From NCBI RefSeq assembly GCF_963668665.1, contig NZ_OY764902.1, positions 1,553,501-1,617,500 of the forward strand: a DNA stretch of 64,000 bases. The letters are read 5' to 3'. Below the pieces are notes generated by a model. It ran no database searches. It saw only the letters and a list, made by a program, of their open reading frames with translations, and had not been told where the DNA came from. Origin of the DNA: an uncultured Anaeromusa sp. GTDB lineage: Bacteria; Bacillota; Negativicutes; Anaeromusales; Anaeromusaceae. The position numbers were made by a program, and so were the translations under genes. Positions 48,406 through 55,960 of the stretch are shown here, piece after piece. Within the stretch, counting starts at the first letter, position 1, and every line of letters begins with the position of its first letter.

Positions 48406-50235
48406 TTGCAAAAAATGAATCGACGGACCTTTTTGAAGGTCGGCGCAACCGCTGGAGCGGCCATGATGACCGGCGGCTGTTTTTTGTGGCCTGAAAACAT
48501 TCCCCCCGCCGTGCGCCAAGGTAAGGCGCTTTATGACGTGTTAATTATCGGCAGCGGCGGCGGTGGTATGCGGGCCGCTTTGGAAGCGTCAAAGACGCCA
48601 GGTTTGAAGGTGGCGGTCATGACGAAGATGGCGCCTACTCGTTCGGCGACAACCATGGCCCAAGGGGGCATCAATGGGGCGGCGCGGACGACGGATTCCA
48701 AGGATTCGCCGGAAGTACACGCTTTTGATACCGTAAAAGGAGCCGATTATCTTTGTGACCAGGATGCGGTGGAGTATTTTACGGAAAAAGCGCCGGAAAT
48801 TCTTTTTGAGCTGGATTATCAAGGAATTGCTTTTAATCGTCAGGCGGACGGCCGTTTTCATCAACGGAAGATGGGCGGCAGCACCTATGCGCGCGCGGCC
48901 TACTCAGCGGATATCTCCGGCCATGCGGTGCAGCATACCATGTTTGAGCAGTGCTTGAAAGCCAATATTGACTTCATTTCCGAATGCCAGCTGCTGGAAG
49001 TCGTGGCACCGGAAAATCGTCTCAGCGGCGTGGTGGCGCTCGATATGCGCAGCGGCACGGTACTGGCTATTGCCGCGAAAAGCATTATTATCGCTACCGG
49101 TGGTTACGGGCGCGCCTATTGGGTGCGAACGTCCAATCCCTATAGCTCTACTGGCGATGGTATTGCAGCGGCTTTGCGTGCCGGCATTCCTTTCAAGGAT
49201 CCGGAAATGGTGCAGTTCCATCCTACCGGCTTGGCCAGTAATGGCGTTTTAATGTCTGAATCCAGCCGTAGCGAGGGTGCGTATCTTCTCAACAAGAACG
49301 GCGAACGTTTTATGGCTAAATATGCGCCGAAAGCCATGGAACTGGGACCGCGGGATTTGGTCTGTCAGTCGGTGGAAAAGGAAATCCTGGAAGGGCGGGG
49401 CATCGGGGAAGGTCTCAATGCTGCGGTGTATTTAGATTTCCGCCATATTCCTAAGGAACGTATTATGGAGCGTCTCTTCCAGGTTCGCCAGCTGGCGCTG
49501 AATTTTGAGGGAGTCGATGTGTTTGAAAAGCCGGTGCCGATTCGCGGTACCTGCCATTACTCCATGGGCGGCATTGACGTAGTGGATTACAAGACCTGCG
49601 CTACCAAAGTGCCGGGGATTTTTGCAGCCGGAGAATGCTCCTGTATTTCCGTGCATGGCGCCAACCGTCTGGGAGCTAACTCCTTGACGGAGGTGCTGGT
49701 TTTCGGCAAAACCGCCGGTGCCGGCGCGGCAGCCTATGTCAAAGGAGCGGCGTATGCAGACTCCAAAGAGGACCTGGCTGCAGGCGTAAAACGGTGGGAA
49801 GAGCAGTTTGCCGCCGCCACTGGGCGCGGCAGCGGCCCGTCGGTGGCCAGCATTCGGGACCGCATGGCTCTGACCATGTGGAACAATGCCGGTATTTTCC
49901 GCAACGAGCAGGGCCTGAACCAAGCGTTGAGGGATATTCAAGGTTTGCAGGAAGAATATAAGACTGCCTTTGTGGGTGATTCCAGCCGCGTCTATAATAC
50001 GGCCTATATGAATTACCTGGAAATCGGCAATCTGCTCCAAGTAGCTCAGGCGATTGTGCTGGGGGCGCTGGCGCGCAAAGAAAGCCGAGGCAGTCACTCG
50101 CGCACCGATTTTGCCAAGCGGGATGATAAGAATTTTCTGCAGCACACCTTGATCAGCCGGGCCGGGGACGGCTTTAAGACAGAATACCGTCCTGTGGTTG
50201 TAACCAAGTACAAACCGGTAGAGAGGACGTATTGA
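48406..50235 (+). CDS. mfrA: Tat-exported fumarate reductase flavoprotein (8-methylmenaquinol:fumarate reductase type)
   Basis: 609 residues. Tat signal MNRRTFLKVGATAGAAMMTG, so the enzyme faces the periplasm. FAD domain start YDVLIIGSGGGGMRAALEAS; substrate residues in MVQFHPTGLASNGVL, SSRSEGAYLLNKNGERF, CHYSMGGIDVVD and HGANRLGANSLTEV. The histidine that carries covalent FAD in SdhA/FrdA (PTRSHT) is replaced here: PTRSATTMAQGG. With mfrB and mfrE it forms the three-subunit enzyme that reduces fumarate with methylmenaquinol. The start is TTG 48406, 8 nt after AAGGAGG; ATG 48415 is too distant. Confidence 0.87.
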   Translation: MQKMNRRTFLKVGATAGAAMMTGGCFLWPENIPPAVRQGKALYDVLIIGSGGGGMRAALEASKTPGLKVAVMTKMAPTRSATTMAQGGINGAARTTDSKDSPEVHAFDTVKGADYLCDQDAVEYFTEKAPEILFELDYQGIAFNRQADGRFHQRKMGGSTYARAAYSADISGHAVQHTMFEQCLKANIDFISECQLLEVVAPENRLSGVVALDMRSGTVLAIAAKSIIIATGGYGRAYWVRTSNPYSSTGDGIAAALRAGIPFKDPEMVQFHPTGLASNGVLMSESSRSEGAYLLNKNGERFMAKYAPKAMELGPRDLVCQSVEKEILEGRGIGEGLNAAVYLDFRHIPKERIMERLFQVRQLALNFEGVDVFEKPVPIRGTCHYSMGGIDVVDYKTCATKVPGIFAAGECSCISVHGANRLGANSLTEVLVFGKTAGAGAAAYVKGAAYADSKEDLAAGVKRWEEQFAAATGRGSGPSVASIRDRMALTMWNNAGIFRNEQGLNQALRDIQGLQEEYKTAFVGDSSRVYNTAYMNYLEIGNLLQVAQAIVLGALARKESRGSHSRTDFAKRDDKNFLQHTLISRAGDGFKTEYRPVVVTKYKPVERTY

Positions 50236-50236
50236 G

Positions 50237-51184
50237 ATGGCGATAACTTTAAAGATAGAGCGTTTTCTAGATGGAAAAACGTGGACGCAAGATTATGCGG
50301 TGGAACTGGAAAAAGGCATGACCGTCTTAGCGGCGCTGCTGAAAATTAAGGAAACCGTTGATCCGACACTGACTTTTACAGCCTCCTGCCGCTCCAGCAT
50401 TTGCGGCGCTTGCGCCGTTCGGGTCAACGACAATGCCGTCTTAGCCTGCGAAACGCTGATGGAAGATTTGGTAAAGCGCTACCAAACGCAAACGCTGACG
50501 CTCGCGCCCTTGGGGAATTTTAAAGTATTGCGCGATTTGGCCGTGGATTGGCAACCGAAATACGAGCGGTTGAAAAAGATTAAACCCTTTTTGCAGCCGA
50601 AAAACGAATTCAGCGCTGCTGAAGGCTGCCGTCAGACGCCGGAGGCCTTTAAGAAGATCAGCAAGAACTCGGAATGCATTCTTTGCGGTTCTTGTGTATC
50701 AGAGTGCAATAAATGTACTGCTGACAGCAGCGACTTTTTCGATCCCTTCGTTTTCGCCAGGGCGCAAAAATTTGCCGCTGATTCCCGGGATAGCGATCCG
50801 GCGGCTCATTTGGTACCGGCTGTGCAGGACGGAGGCCTCTGGAAATGTATGAACTGCCAGGAATGCACTACTAAGTGTCCCAAAGGCTTGAAGCCTGCGG
50901 AAGACATTGAAAAGCTGCGCATCGCTACCTTTCGGGAGAAGATGTATCGCGGCATAGGGCCGTCTCATGCGTTGGCCTTTTACGATGATATTAAAGACAC
51001 AGGGCGTCTTAACGAGGCCATGCTGGCTGCGAAAAGCGAAGGCATTCAGGCAGCCTTGCGCATTCCTGTAGCGTATCGACTGCTGCGGGCCGGCAAGCTG
51101 GCGCCTTTGGAAAAACATGAAGCCATCGCTGAAATTCAGAAGGTGCGGACTATTATGGTGGCTGCGAAGGAGGACAAAGCATGA
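50237..51184 (+). CDS. mfrB: Fumarate reductase iron-sulfur subunit (SdhB/MfrB type)
   Basis: 315 residues. N-terminal plant-type [2Fe-2S] domain with SCRSSICGACAVRVNDNAVL then AC, and a C-terminal ferredoxin-like domain with ECILCGSCVSECNKC and CMNCQECTTKCPKGLKP. The second motif is C-x2-C-x2-C-x3-CP, where classic SdhB has C-x5-C-x3-CP for a [3Fe-4S] cluster, so the third cluster may be [4Fe-4S]. It lies 1 nt after mfrA and overlaps mfrE by 4 nt. Without a Tat signal it would be exported by hitch-hiking on MfrA (family-based inference). Confidence 0.88.
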   Translation: MAITLKIERFLDGKTWTQDYAVELEKGMTVLAALLKIKETVDPTLTFTASCRSSICGACAVRVNDNAVLACETLMEDLVKRYQTQTLTLAPLGNFKVLRDLAVDWQPKYERLKKIKPFLQPKNEFSAAEGCRQTPEAFKKISKNSECILCGSCVSECNKCTADSSDFFDPFVFARAQKFAADSRDSDPAAHLVPAVQDGGLWKCMNCQECTTKCPKGLKPAEDIEKLRIATFREKMYRGIGPSHALAFYDDIKDTGRLNEAMLAAKSEGIQAALRIPVAYRLLRAGKLAPLEKHEAIAEIQKVRTIMVAAKEDKA

Positions 51185-52038
51185 AGTACGCCTTTTTTCC
51201 AGGCTGCGTGCTCCGCGGCGCTGCAAGTGAAGCGTTTTTAGCTACCGTAAAGGTGACGGAAGCCTTAGGGATTGAATTGGTGGAAATCCCCAGCTGGACT
51301 TGTTGCGGGGCGTCGCATTTGCAGGATGTGGACGAGCTGACGGCGCTGTCCGTTAACGCGCGCAATCTGGCGATTGCCGAAAGTATGGGCCTGCCGCTGT
51401 TGACAGTATGCAACACTTGTACGTTGCAACTGCGCCGGGCTAAAGCAGCCCTAGACGCTGATGCGGAGTTGAAAAAGAAAGTAAATGCCTTATTGGCGCC
51501 TGCAGGGTATGAATACAAGGGCACCGGCAAGGTAACCCATTTGCTGTGGGAACTGGCTTCGCAGCCGCAACTGCTGGCAGGGAAAGTTGCCAAGCCTCTT
51601 AACGGTTGGAAGGTGGCGCCCTATTACGGCTGCCACTTGCTGCGACCGCCGGAAATCATGGGATATGAAGACTGCTTCCATCCGCAGTCGCTGGAAAACG
51701 TGATTACCGCCTTGGGGGCGCAGCCGGTCGATTTTGCCTGGAAGCTTAAATGCTGCGGCTTCCATGCGTTTTGGACGGCGGAAGCCGATGTGATGAAGGT
51801 GACTGGCCAGGCGGTGGACAGCGCGGTCAAAGCTGGCGCCGAGGTAGTAGTAACGCCTTGTCCTCTTTGTCAGATGCAGCTGGATATGTACCAGCCGGAA
51901 GGGCGGGAAGCCGCCAAGACCAATGCGGAGCTGCCTATCTTGCATTTGCCGCAGTTGATTGGCTTGGCTTTGGGACTGACCAAGGAAGAGCTAGGCCTGG
52001 CGCGGCACATTTCGGCGATGGCGAAGTTGAAGATTTAA
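51181..52038 (+). CDS. mfrE: Fumarate reductase subunit with two CCG domains (SdhE/MfrE, HdrB-like)
   Basis: 285 residues with two cysteine-rich CCG domains: YAFFPGCVLRGAASEAF, WTCCGASHLQD, CNTCTLQL (first) and YYGCHLLRPPEIMGYEDC, LKCCGFHAFW, CPLCQMQLDMY (second). This C-x(30-40)-CC-x(35)-C-x2-C pattern is that of HdrB and of the SdhE subunit of non-classical succinate/fumarate reductases, which replaces the membrane heme anchor and handles quinone. ATG 51181 overlaps the mfrB stop. It ends the operon. Confidence 0.88.
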   Translation: MKYAFFPGCVLRGAASEAFLATVKVTEALGIELVEIPSWTCCGASHLQDVDELTALSVNARNLAIAESMGLPLLTVCNTCTLQLRRAKAALDADAELKKKVNALLAPAGYEYKGTGKVTHLLWELASQPQLLAGKVAKPLNGWKVAPYYGCHLLRPPEIMGYEDCFHPQSLENVITALGAQPVDFAWKLKCCGFHAFWTAEADVMKVTGQAVDSAVKAGAEVVVTPCPLCQMQLDMYQPEGREAAKTNAELPILHLPQLIGLALGLTKEELGLARHISAMAKLKI

Positions 52039-52065
52039 GAGTGCGACCGAGAGAAGAACGGAGCG

Positions 52066-52227
52066 TTGAACAAGAGAATCGGAGTGACCAGAGGGTACGA
52101 TGAGGAATAACTGAAACATGAATGCCCCCGAGTGGCCTAAAAGCTGCTCGGGGGCATTCATGTTTTTTATAGGTTTCGTAATCCTCTGTCGTACCCTCCC
52201 TTTACTCCCGCGACTCCTGTTCAAAAC
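52066..52227. repeat. Inverted pair of C repeats flanking a bidirectional terminator
   Basis: The plus copy (52066-52106) begins TTGAACAAGAGAATCGGAGT, 28 nt after mfrE. The minus copy (52184-52227) begins TTTTGAACAGGAGTCGCGGG, 16 nt after the LysR stop. Between them lies the perfect terminator at 52114-52168. Confidence 0.78.
52114..52168. terminator. Bidirectional terminator between mfrE and the LysR gene
   Basis: AAACATGAATGCCCCCGAG pairs with CTCGGGGGCATTCATGTTT, flanked by T- and A-runs; serves two convergent genes. Confidence 0.93.
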
Positions 52228-52242
52228 TTGTTTCTCATCTTC

Positions 52243-53217
52243 TTACAGCCAGATGGGAATGTCTTTAGCTGGAGGCGCGTTGTTTTTAGCAGTCGGAGGA
52301 GTTGGTGTACCGGTTGCTGGCAATGGCGGCAGAAGCTGTGATGCAGGGGTGCGCAGAACCAAATCAATAAAGAATTGCATGGCCGGAGAGAGGTACTTGT
52401 TTTTGTGATACACAATCTTGAAGGTGCGCACAAAGGATAAGCCTTCTACAGGGACGATGGTCAATTCGCCCCGGGCGGCTTCTTTGGCTACCGCCAAGCG
52501 GGAGATGACCGTGTGTCCCAATCCGGCGGCAACGGTGGCTTTGATAGTTTCGGCGTTGTTGTAGCACCCTGCCAGCTTCCAGTTCAGGTCGGCACTGGTC
52601 ATGACGGCTTCAAAGAGTTCGCGGGTGCCGCTGCCTGCTTCGCGGACAATGAAGGAAGCTCCTTCCAACTGGGCGGCGCAGATGCTTTTTTCTTTCGCCC
52701 AGGGATGCTGGGGTGCGCAGACAAGCACCATCTCGTCTTCTTGGAAGTTTTGCGTTACCAGCCAGGGAGACTGTATTTTTCCTTCGACTACGCCTAGATC
52801 CAGACGGTCTTCTAAAAGATCGTTTTCAATGACGCTGGTATTGTTGACGTAAGAAGTGACTTCAATATCCGCTTTGACAGCGCTCAGACGGTGCAGCAAG
52901 GGGCCCAGCAAGTAGGTGCCAACGGTGACGCTGGCGCCCAGTCGCAAAATGCCATGCTCGCTGACCTCGCGCATAGCGGCGGCGGCTTCCTGGTTGAGAT
53001 TGACAATGTGACGGGCATAGGTGAGGAGACGCTTGCCTGGTTCGGTAAGATACAGACGGCGTCCTAAACGTTCAAAAAGCTTAACTTGGTAATGGCTTTC
53101 CAATTCGCCAATGGCCTGGCTGACTGAGGGCTGCGCTACGAAAAGCGCCTTGGCGGCGGCGGTCATGCTGCCGCTGTCGCAGACCTGCAAGAAGATGGTC
53201 AAATGCCGAAATGTCAT
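52243..53217 (-). CDS. LysR-family regulator (YeiE/CysL-like)
   Basis: 324 residues. Winged helix-turn-helix FRHLTIFLQVCDSGSMTAAA then KALFVAQPSVSQAIGELESH, effector domain from about 90 (LRLGASVTVGTYLLGPLL; SFIVREAGSGTRELFEAV). The C-terminal 30 residues are rich in Pro and Ala, an extension. It is divergent from the YeiH-like gene, the same arrangement as yeiE-yeiH in enterobacteria, where the LysR protein controls the exporter; the gap has AT-rich T-N11-A type sequence near 53245. The start at 53217 has GGAGG upstream. Confidence 0.88.
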   Translation of the reverse strand: MTFRHLTIFLQVCDSGSMTAAAKALFVAQPSVSQAIGELESHYQVKLFERLGRRLYLTEPGKRLLTYARHIVNLNQEAAAAMREVSEHGILRLGASVTVGTYLLGPLLHRLSAVKADIEVTSYVNNTSVIENDLLEDRLDLGVVEGKIQSPWLVTQNFQEDEMVLVCAPQHPWAKEKSICAAQLEGASFIVREAGSGTRELFEAVMTSADLNWKLAGCYNNAETIKATVAAGLGHTVISRLAVAKEAARGELTIVPVEGLSFVRTFKIVYHKNKYLSPAMQFFIDLVLRTPASQLLPPLPATGTPTPPTAKNNAPPAKDIPIWL

Positions 53218-53324
53218 CCTACACCTCCATAGGTAAATTGTTATTGATTATATAAAATTATAGTATTTTACATATGAAACGACAAGGGGTATGCTGGATT
53301 TGGATACGAAAGGAGCGAAGAACT

Positions 53325-54302
53325 ATGAAACAAATGCCGGGAATTGTGTTGGCGCTGCTTTTGGCAGTGCCGGCGTGGCTGTTAGGACAGGCGGTTCCGT
53401 TGGTAGGAGGTCCTGTTTTTGCGATTTTGCTGGGGATCTTGCTGGCTGGTTGGAAGCGTCCCGAGAGTGTGGAACCGGGACTGCGTTTTACCGGCAAGAA
53501 AGTGCTGCAACTGTCGATAGTCTTGTTGGGCTTTGAAATGAATCTGCATTATGTCTTACAGGTGGGCGGGCAGTCGCTGGTGATTATTGTGGCGACCTTG
53601 AGCGCGGCCTTTTTGACGGCTTGGCTGGTAGGACGCTGGCTGCGTTTGCCGGGAGATACGACGATTCTTATCGGCGTGGGCACTGCGATTTGCGGCGGTT
53701 CGGCTATTGCCGCAACAGCCCCGGTGATTGGCGCTAAGACTCAGGATGTAACCTATTCGATTTCGACGATTTTTCTTTTCAATATTGTCGCGGTATTTCT
53801 GTTTCCTTTTTTAGGACATCTGTTGGGTTTGGGAGATGCAGGCTTTGGCATGTGGGCCGGCACCGCCATTAACGATACCTCCTCCGTGGTGGCGGCAGGC
53901 TATTCCTACAGCGACGCTGCGGGCAGCTACGCTACAATCGTTAAGCTGACGCGAACGCTGATGATTATCCCAATTACCTTAGCGCTTGGTTTATATCAGG
54001 CAAAAAAATCCAGGCAAGCAGGAGAAGGGTTTTCCTTAGGTCGCGTTTTCCCGCTTTTTGTTTTGGGTTTCCTGGCCGCTTCTATTGTTAGCACCAGCGG
54101 TGTTTTGGGAGAAACAGCGGCGCATTTTCTGGGGGAGACGGGGAAATTCTGTATTGCCGTAGCCATGGCGGCCATTGGCCTGAATACGCGTCTTAGAGAA
54201 CTGCTTAAAAACGGCTTAGCGCCTATTTTGCTCGGTTTGGCCTGCTGGGCGGCGGTTGCGATAGTGTCGCTTCTTTGTCAGCATATGATTGGTTTGTGGT
54301 AG
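53325..54302 (+). CDS. YeiH-family putative anion (sulfate/sulfite) exporter
   Basis: 325 residues, about 10 membrane helices. Family motifs: GRWLRLPGDTTILIGVGTAI then CGGSAIAATAPVIGAK, and MWAGTAINDTSSVVAAGYSY, with LTRTLMIIPI. YeiH proteins are annotated as sulfate exporters, and the LysR partner in E. coli responds to sulfite; transport has not been firmly shown (family knowledge). ATG 53325 follows AAAGGAG; a longer frame from 53274 lacks a site. A 161-bp A-family hairpin begins at the last base of its stop codon. Confidence 0.87.
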   Translation: MKQMPGIVLALLLAVPAWLLGQAVPLVGGPVFAILLGILLAGWKRPESVEPGLRFTGKKVLQLSIVLLGFEMNLHYVLQVGGQSLVIIVATLSAAFLTAWLVGRWLRLPGDTTILIGVGTAICGGSAIAATAPVIGAKTQDVTYSISTIFLFNIVAVFLFPFLGHLLGLGDAGFGMWAGTAINDTSSVVAAGYSYSDAAGSYATIVKLTRTLMIIPITLALGLYQAKKSRQAGEGFSLGRVFPLFVLGFLAASIVSTSGVLGETAAHFLGETGKFCIAVAMAAIGLNTRLRELLKNGLAPILLGLACWAAVAIVSLLCQHMIGLW

Positions 54303-54462
54303 GGAACTGCTAATTTATTCATATCTCGCACCAAATCGGCTTTTTTTCCGCCACACTTTGTCAGAACATCTCGGCATAGCTCTGCTATTCCTGCGATGTT
54401 CTTTCGCGTTTGACGAAAAAAAATCTTGTTTTGGTGGAGCATTCATTAAATTATCAGCTCCC
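54302..54462. repeat. Long hairpin repeat, family A copy 3
   Basis: 161 bp, starting on the last base of the yeiH-like stop. Outer arms GGGAACTGCTAATTT / AAATTATCAGCTCCC, next arms CACCAAA / TTTGGTG, inner hairpin AGAACATCTCGGCATAGC / GCTATTCCTGCGATGTTCT at 54363-54402. The pairing is kept although bases differ from copies 1, 2 and 4. The remaining 140 bp before the next gene are AT-rich; TTGATAAAATACTTGTAGAT near 54553 may contain promoter elements. Confidence 0.8.
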
Positions 54463-54601
54463 ATGACCGTGCGGATATGATATTGGGTTGTAAGTTATCA
54501 CGGGCTTTTGCTCAAAAATATTGATAAGTGAGTAGACAGGTGACAATAATGTTGATAAAATACTTGTAGATAATTACTATTCTTTCAAGGAGAACATCAA
54601 C

Positions 54602-55042
54602 ATGAATGAGTCAGTGGTTTTGTACCAATGCCCGGATTGCGGTTATATTGTGGAGGTTGTGAACCCGGGAAGCCCGGACCTGATTTGCAGCGGCGAAGCG
54701 TTTGCCGCCACCTGTGTGGAAGTGGCCGCCGGGTTGGAGTGTTGCGGCAAGAAGATGATCAAGCTAGAACCTAATACAGTGGAGGCTTCCCAGGAAAAGC
54801 ATCTGCCTGTGGCCGAGTGGCTCGCAACAGGGCAAGTAGCGGTCAAGGTGGGAGAAGCAGCTCACCCGATGGCGCCGGAGCATTGGATTCGCTGGATTTG
54901 GGCCGTGGCTGACGGTCAGGTGCAACGGGTGGAACTGGAGCCGGAACAAAGCCCGGAGGCAGTCTTCAATGTGAAGGGAGCCGGGGAGGTTGCCCTTTAT
55001 GCCTACTGTAATTTACATGGTCTATGGAAAACACTGCTTTAA
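54602..55042 (+). CDS. Desulfoferrodoxin-type superoxide reductase with enlarged N-terminal domain
   Basis: 146 residues; reduces superoxide to peroxide without making oxygen. The catalytic (center II) ligands are visible: EKHLPV (His), AHPMAPEHWIRWI (two His) and ALYAYCNLHGLWKTL (Cys, His). The N-terminal domain has C10-x2-C13 and C47-C48, but these are 33 residues apart rather than about 15 in ordinary desulfoferrodoxin, and two further cysteines (29, 38) lie between, so center I may be altered. The start follows AAGGAG. Rubrerythrin follows 70 nt later, a common pairing for detoxification. Confidence 0.88.
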   Translation: MNESVVLYQCPDCGYIVEVVNPGSPDLICSGEAFAATCVEVAAGLECCGKKMIKLEPNTVEASQEKHLPVAEWLATGQVAVKVGEAAHPMAPEHWIRWIWAVADGQVQRVELEPEQSPEAVFNVKGAGEVALYAYCNLHGLWKTLL

Positions 55043-55112
55043 CGTTGACTCTTTCTGAAGAAAAGTGATATGCTAATTACTAAACATAAAATAACAGGAG
55101 GGTATTTAATTT

Positions 55113-55652
55113 ATGAGCAATTTAAAAGGAACGAAGACAGAAGCAAATTTGCAGGCAGCGTTTGCCGGCGAGAGCCAAGCTCGCAATAAGTATACTTACT
55201 ATGCAGCGGCGGCTAAAAAAGAAGGGTTGAATCAAATTGCCGCTCTTTTTGAAGAAACCGCGAACAATGAGAAAGAGCACGCCAAAATCTGGTTTAAGCT
55301 GCTTCATGACGGTATGCCGAAAACCGCCGAGAATTTACTAGATGCTGCAGAGGGCGAAAACTACGAGTGGACTGATATGTACGCTTCTTTTGCCAAAACT
55401 GCCAAAGAAGAAGGTTTTGAGAAAATTGCTTATCTTTTTGAAGCAGTGGGTGAAATCGAAAAAGAACACGAAGAGCGTTATCGCAAGTTGTTGGCTAACT
55501 TGAAGGACGAAACCGTTTTTGCGCGTCCCGAAGAGCAGCGCTGGCAATGCGCTAACTGCGGCCATATTCACGTAGGAACCAAAGCGCCCACACTTTGCCC
55601 TGTTTGCGATCATCCCCAGGCGCATTTCCAAATTCTCGCGACCAACTACTAA
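55113..55652 (+). CDS. rbr: Rubrerythrin
   Basis: 179 residues. Diiron four-helix domain with [20 protein letters not shown] (first Glu), [18 protein letters not shown] (Glu-x2-His), [20 protein letters not shown] then HEERY, and a C-terminal rubredoxin-like domain with [12 protein letters not shown] and [12 protein letters not shown]. It removes hydrogen peroxide using NAD(P)H-derived electrons in the cytoplasm and completes the superoxide pathway with the preceding gene. ATG 55113 follows AGGAGGG. Confidence 0.95.
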   Translation: MSNLKGTKTEANLQAAFAGESQARNKYTYYAAAAKKEGLNQIAALFEETANNEKEHAKIWFKLLHDGMPKTAENLLDAAEGENYEWTDMYASFAKTAKEEGFEKIAYLFEAVGEIEKEHEERYRKLLANLKDETVFARPEEQRWQCANCGHIHVGTKAPTLCPVCDHPQAHFQILATNY

Positions 55653-55683
55653 GTCGGAAGCGCGAGAATGCGAGATACGATTT

Positions 55684-55725
55684 TTTAACAGGAGTAAAGG
55701 GAGTAGAGCGAGGGTTCGCAAGGGT
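55684..55725 (+). repeat. Short interspersed repeat C after rubrerythrin
   Basis: TTTAACAGGAGTAAAGGGAG then TAGAGCGAGGGTTCGCAAG; 32 nt after the stop, same polarity. Seen from the MCP gene on the other strand it is the inverted C that follows hairpin A4. Confidence 0.65.
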
Positions 55726-55740
55726 CGAATTTAAAAATAA

Positions 55741-55775
55741 AGAGGAGACTGGCCAGCGTGGCTAGTCTCCTCTTC
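55741..55775. terminator. Terminator between rubrerythrin and the chemoreceptor gene
   Basis: AGAGGAGACTGGCCA pairs with TGGCTAGTCTCCTCT, A-run before and TTCGGTTTTT after; can work both ways. Confidence 0.85.
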
Positions 55776-55795
55776 GGTTTTTGGTAGCTTTTTTA

Positions 55796-55955
55796 GGGAA
55801 CTGCGCGTTTTAATGAACGTTCCTCCCAAACAAGAACTTTTTTTATCAGACGCGAAAGAAAACGTAAGCATAGCGGCGCTCTGCCTACGTTTTCTGACAA
55901 TGTATGAGAAAAAAAGAGCTGTTTGGGTGTGAGACGTGAATAAACAAGCAATTCC
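55796..55955. repeat. Long hairpin repeat, family A copy 4
   Basis: 160 bp, 5 nt from the chemoreceptor stop (minus strand). Outer arms GGGAACTGCGCGTTT / AAACAAGCAATTCCC, middle CCCAAAC / GTTTGGG, inner hairpin AGAAAACGTAAGCATAGC / GCTCTGCCTACGTTTTCT. With the C repeat and terminator it fills the 308-bp gap. Confidence 0.8.
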
Positions 55956-55960
55956 CTTCT

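Noticed and set aside
6376..55725. CRISPR array or integron attC sites as an explanation of the C repeats
   Set aside because: Copies are kilobases apart without spacers, and no RYYYAAC/GTTRRRY core or integrase is present.
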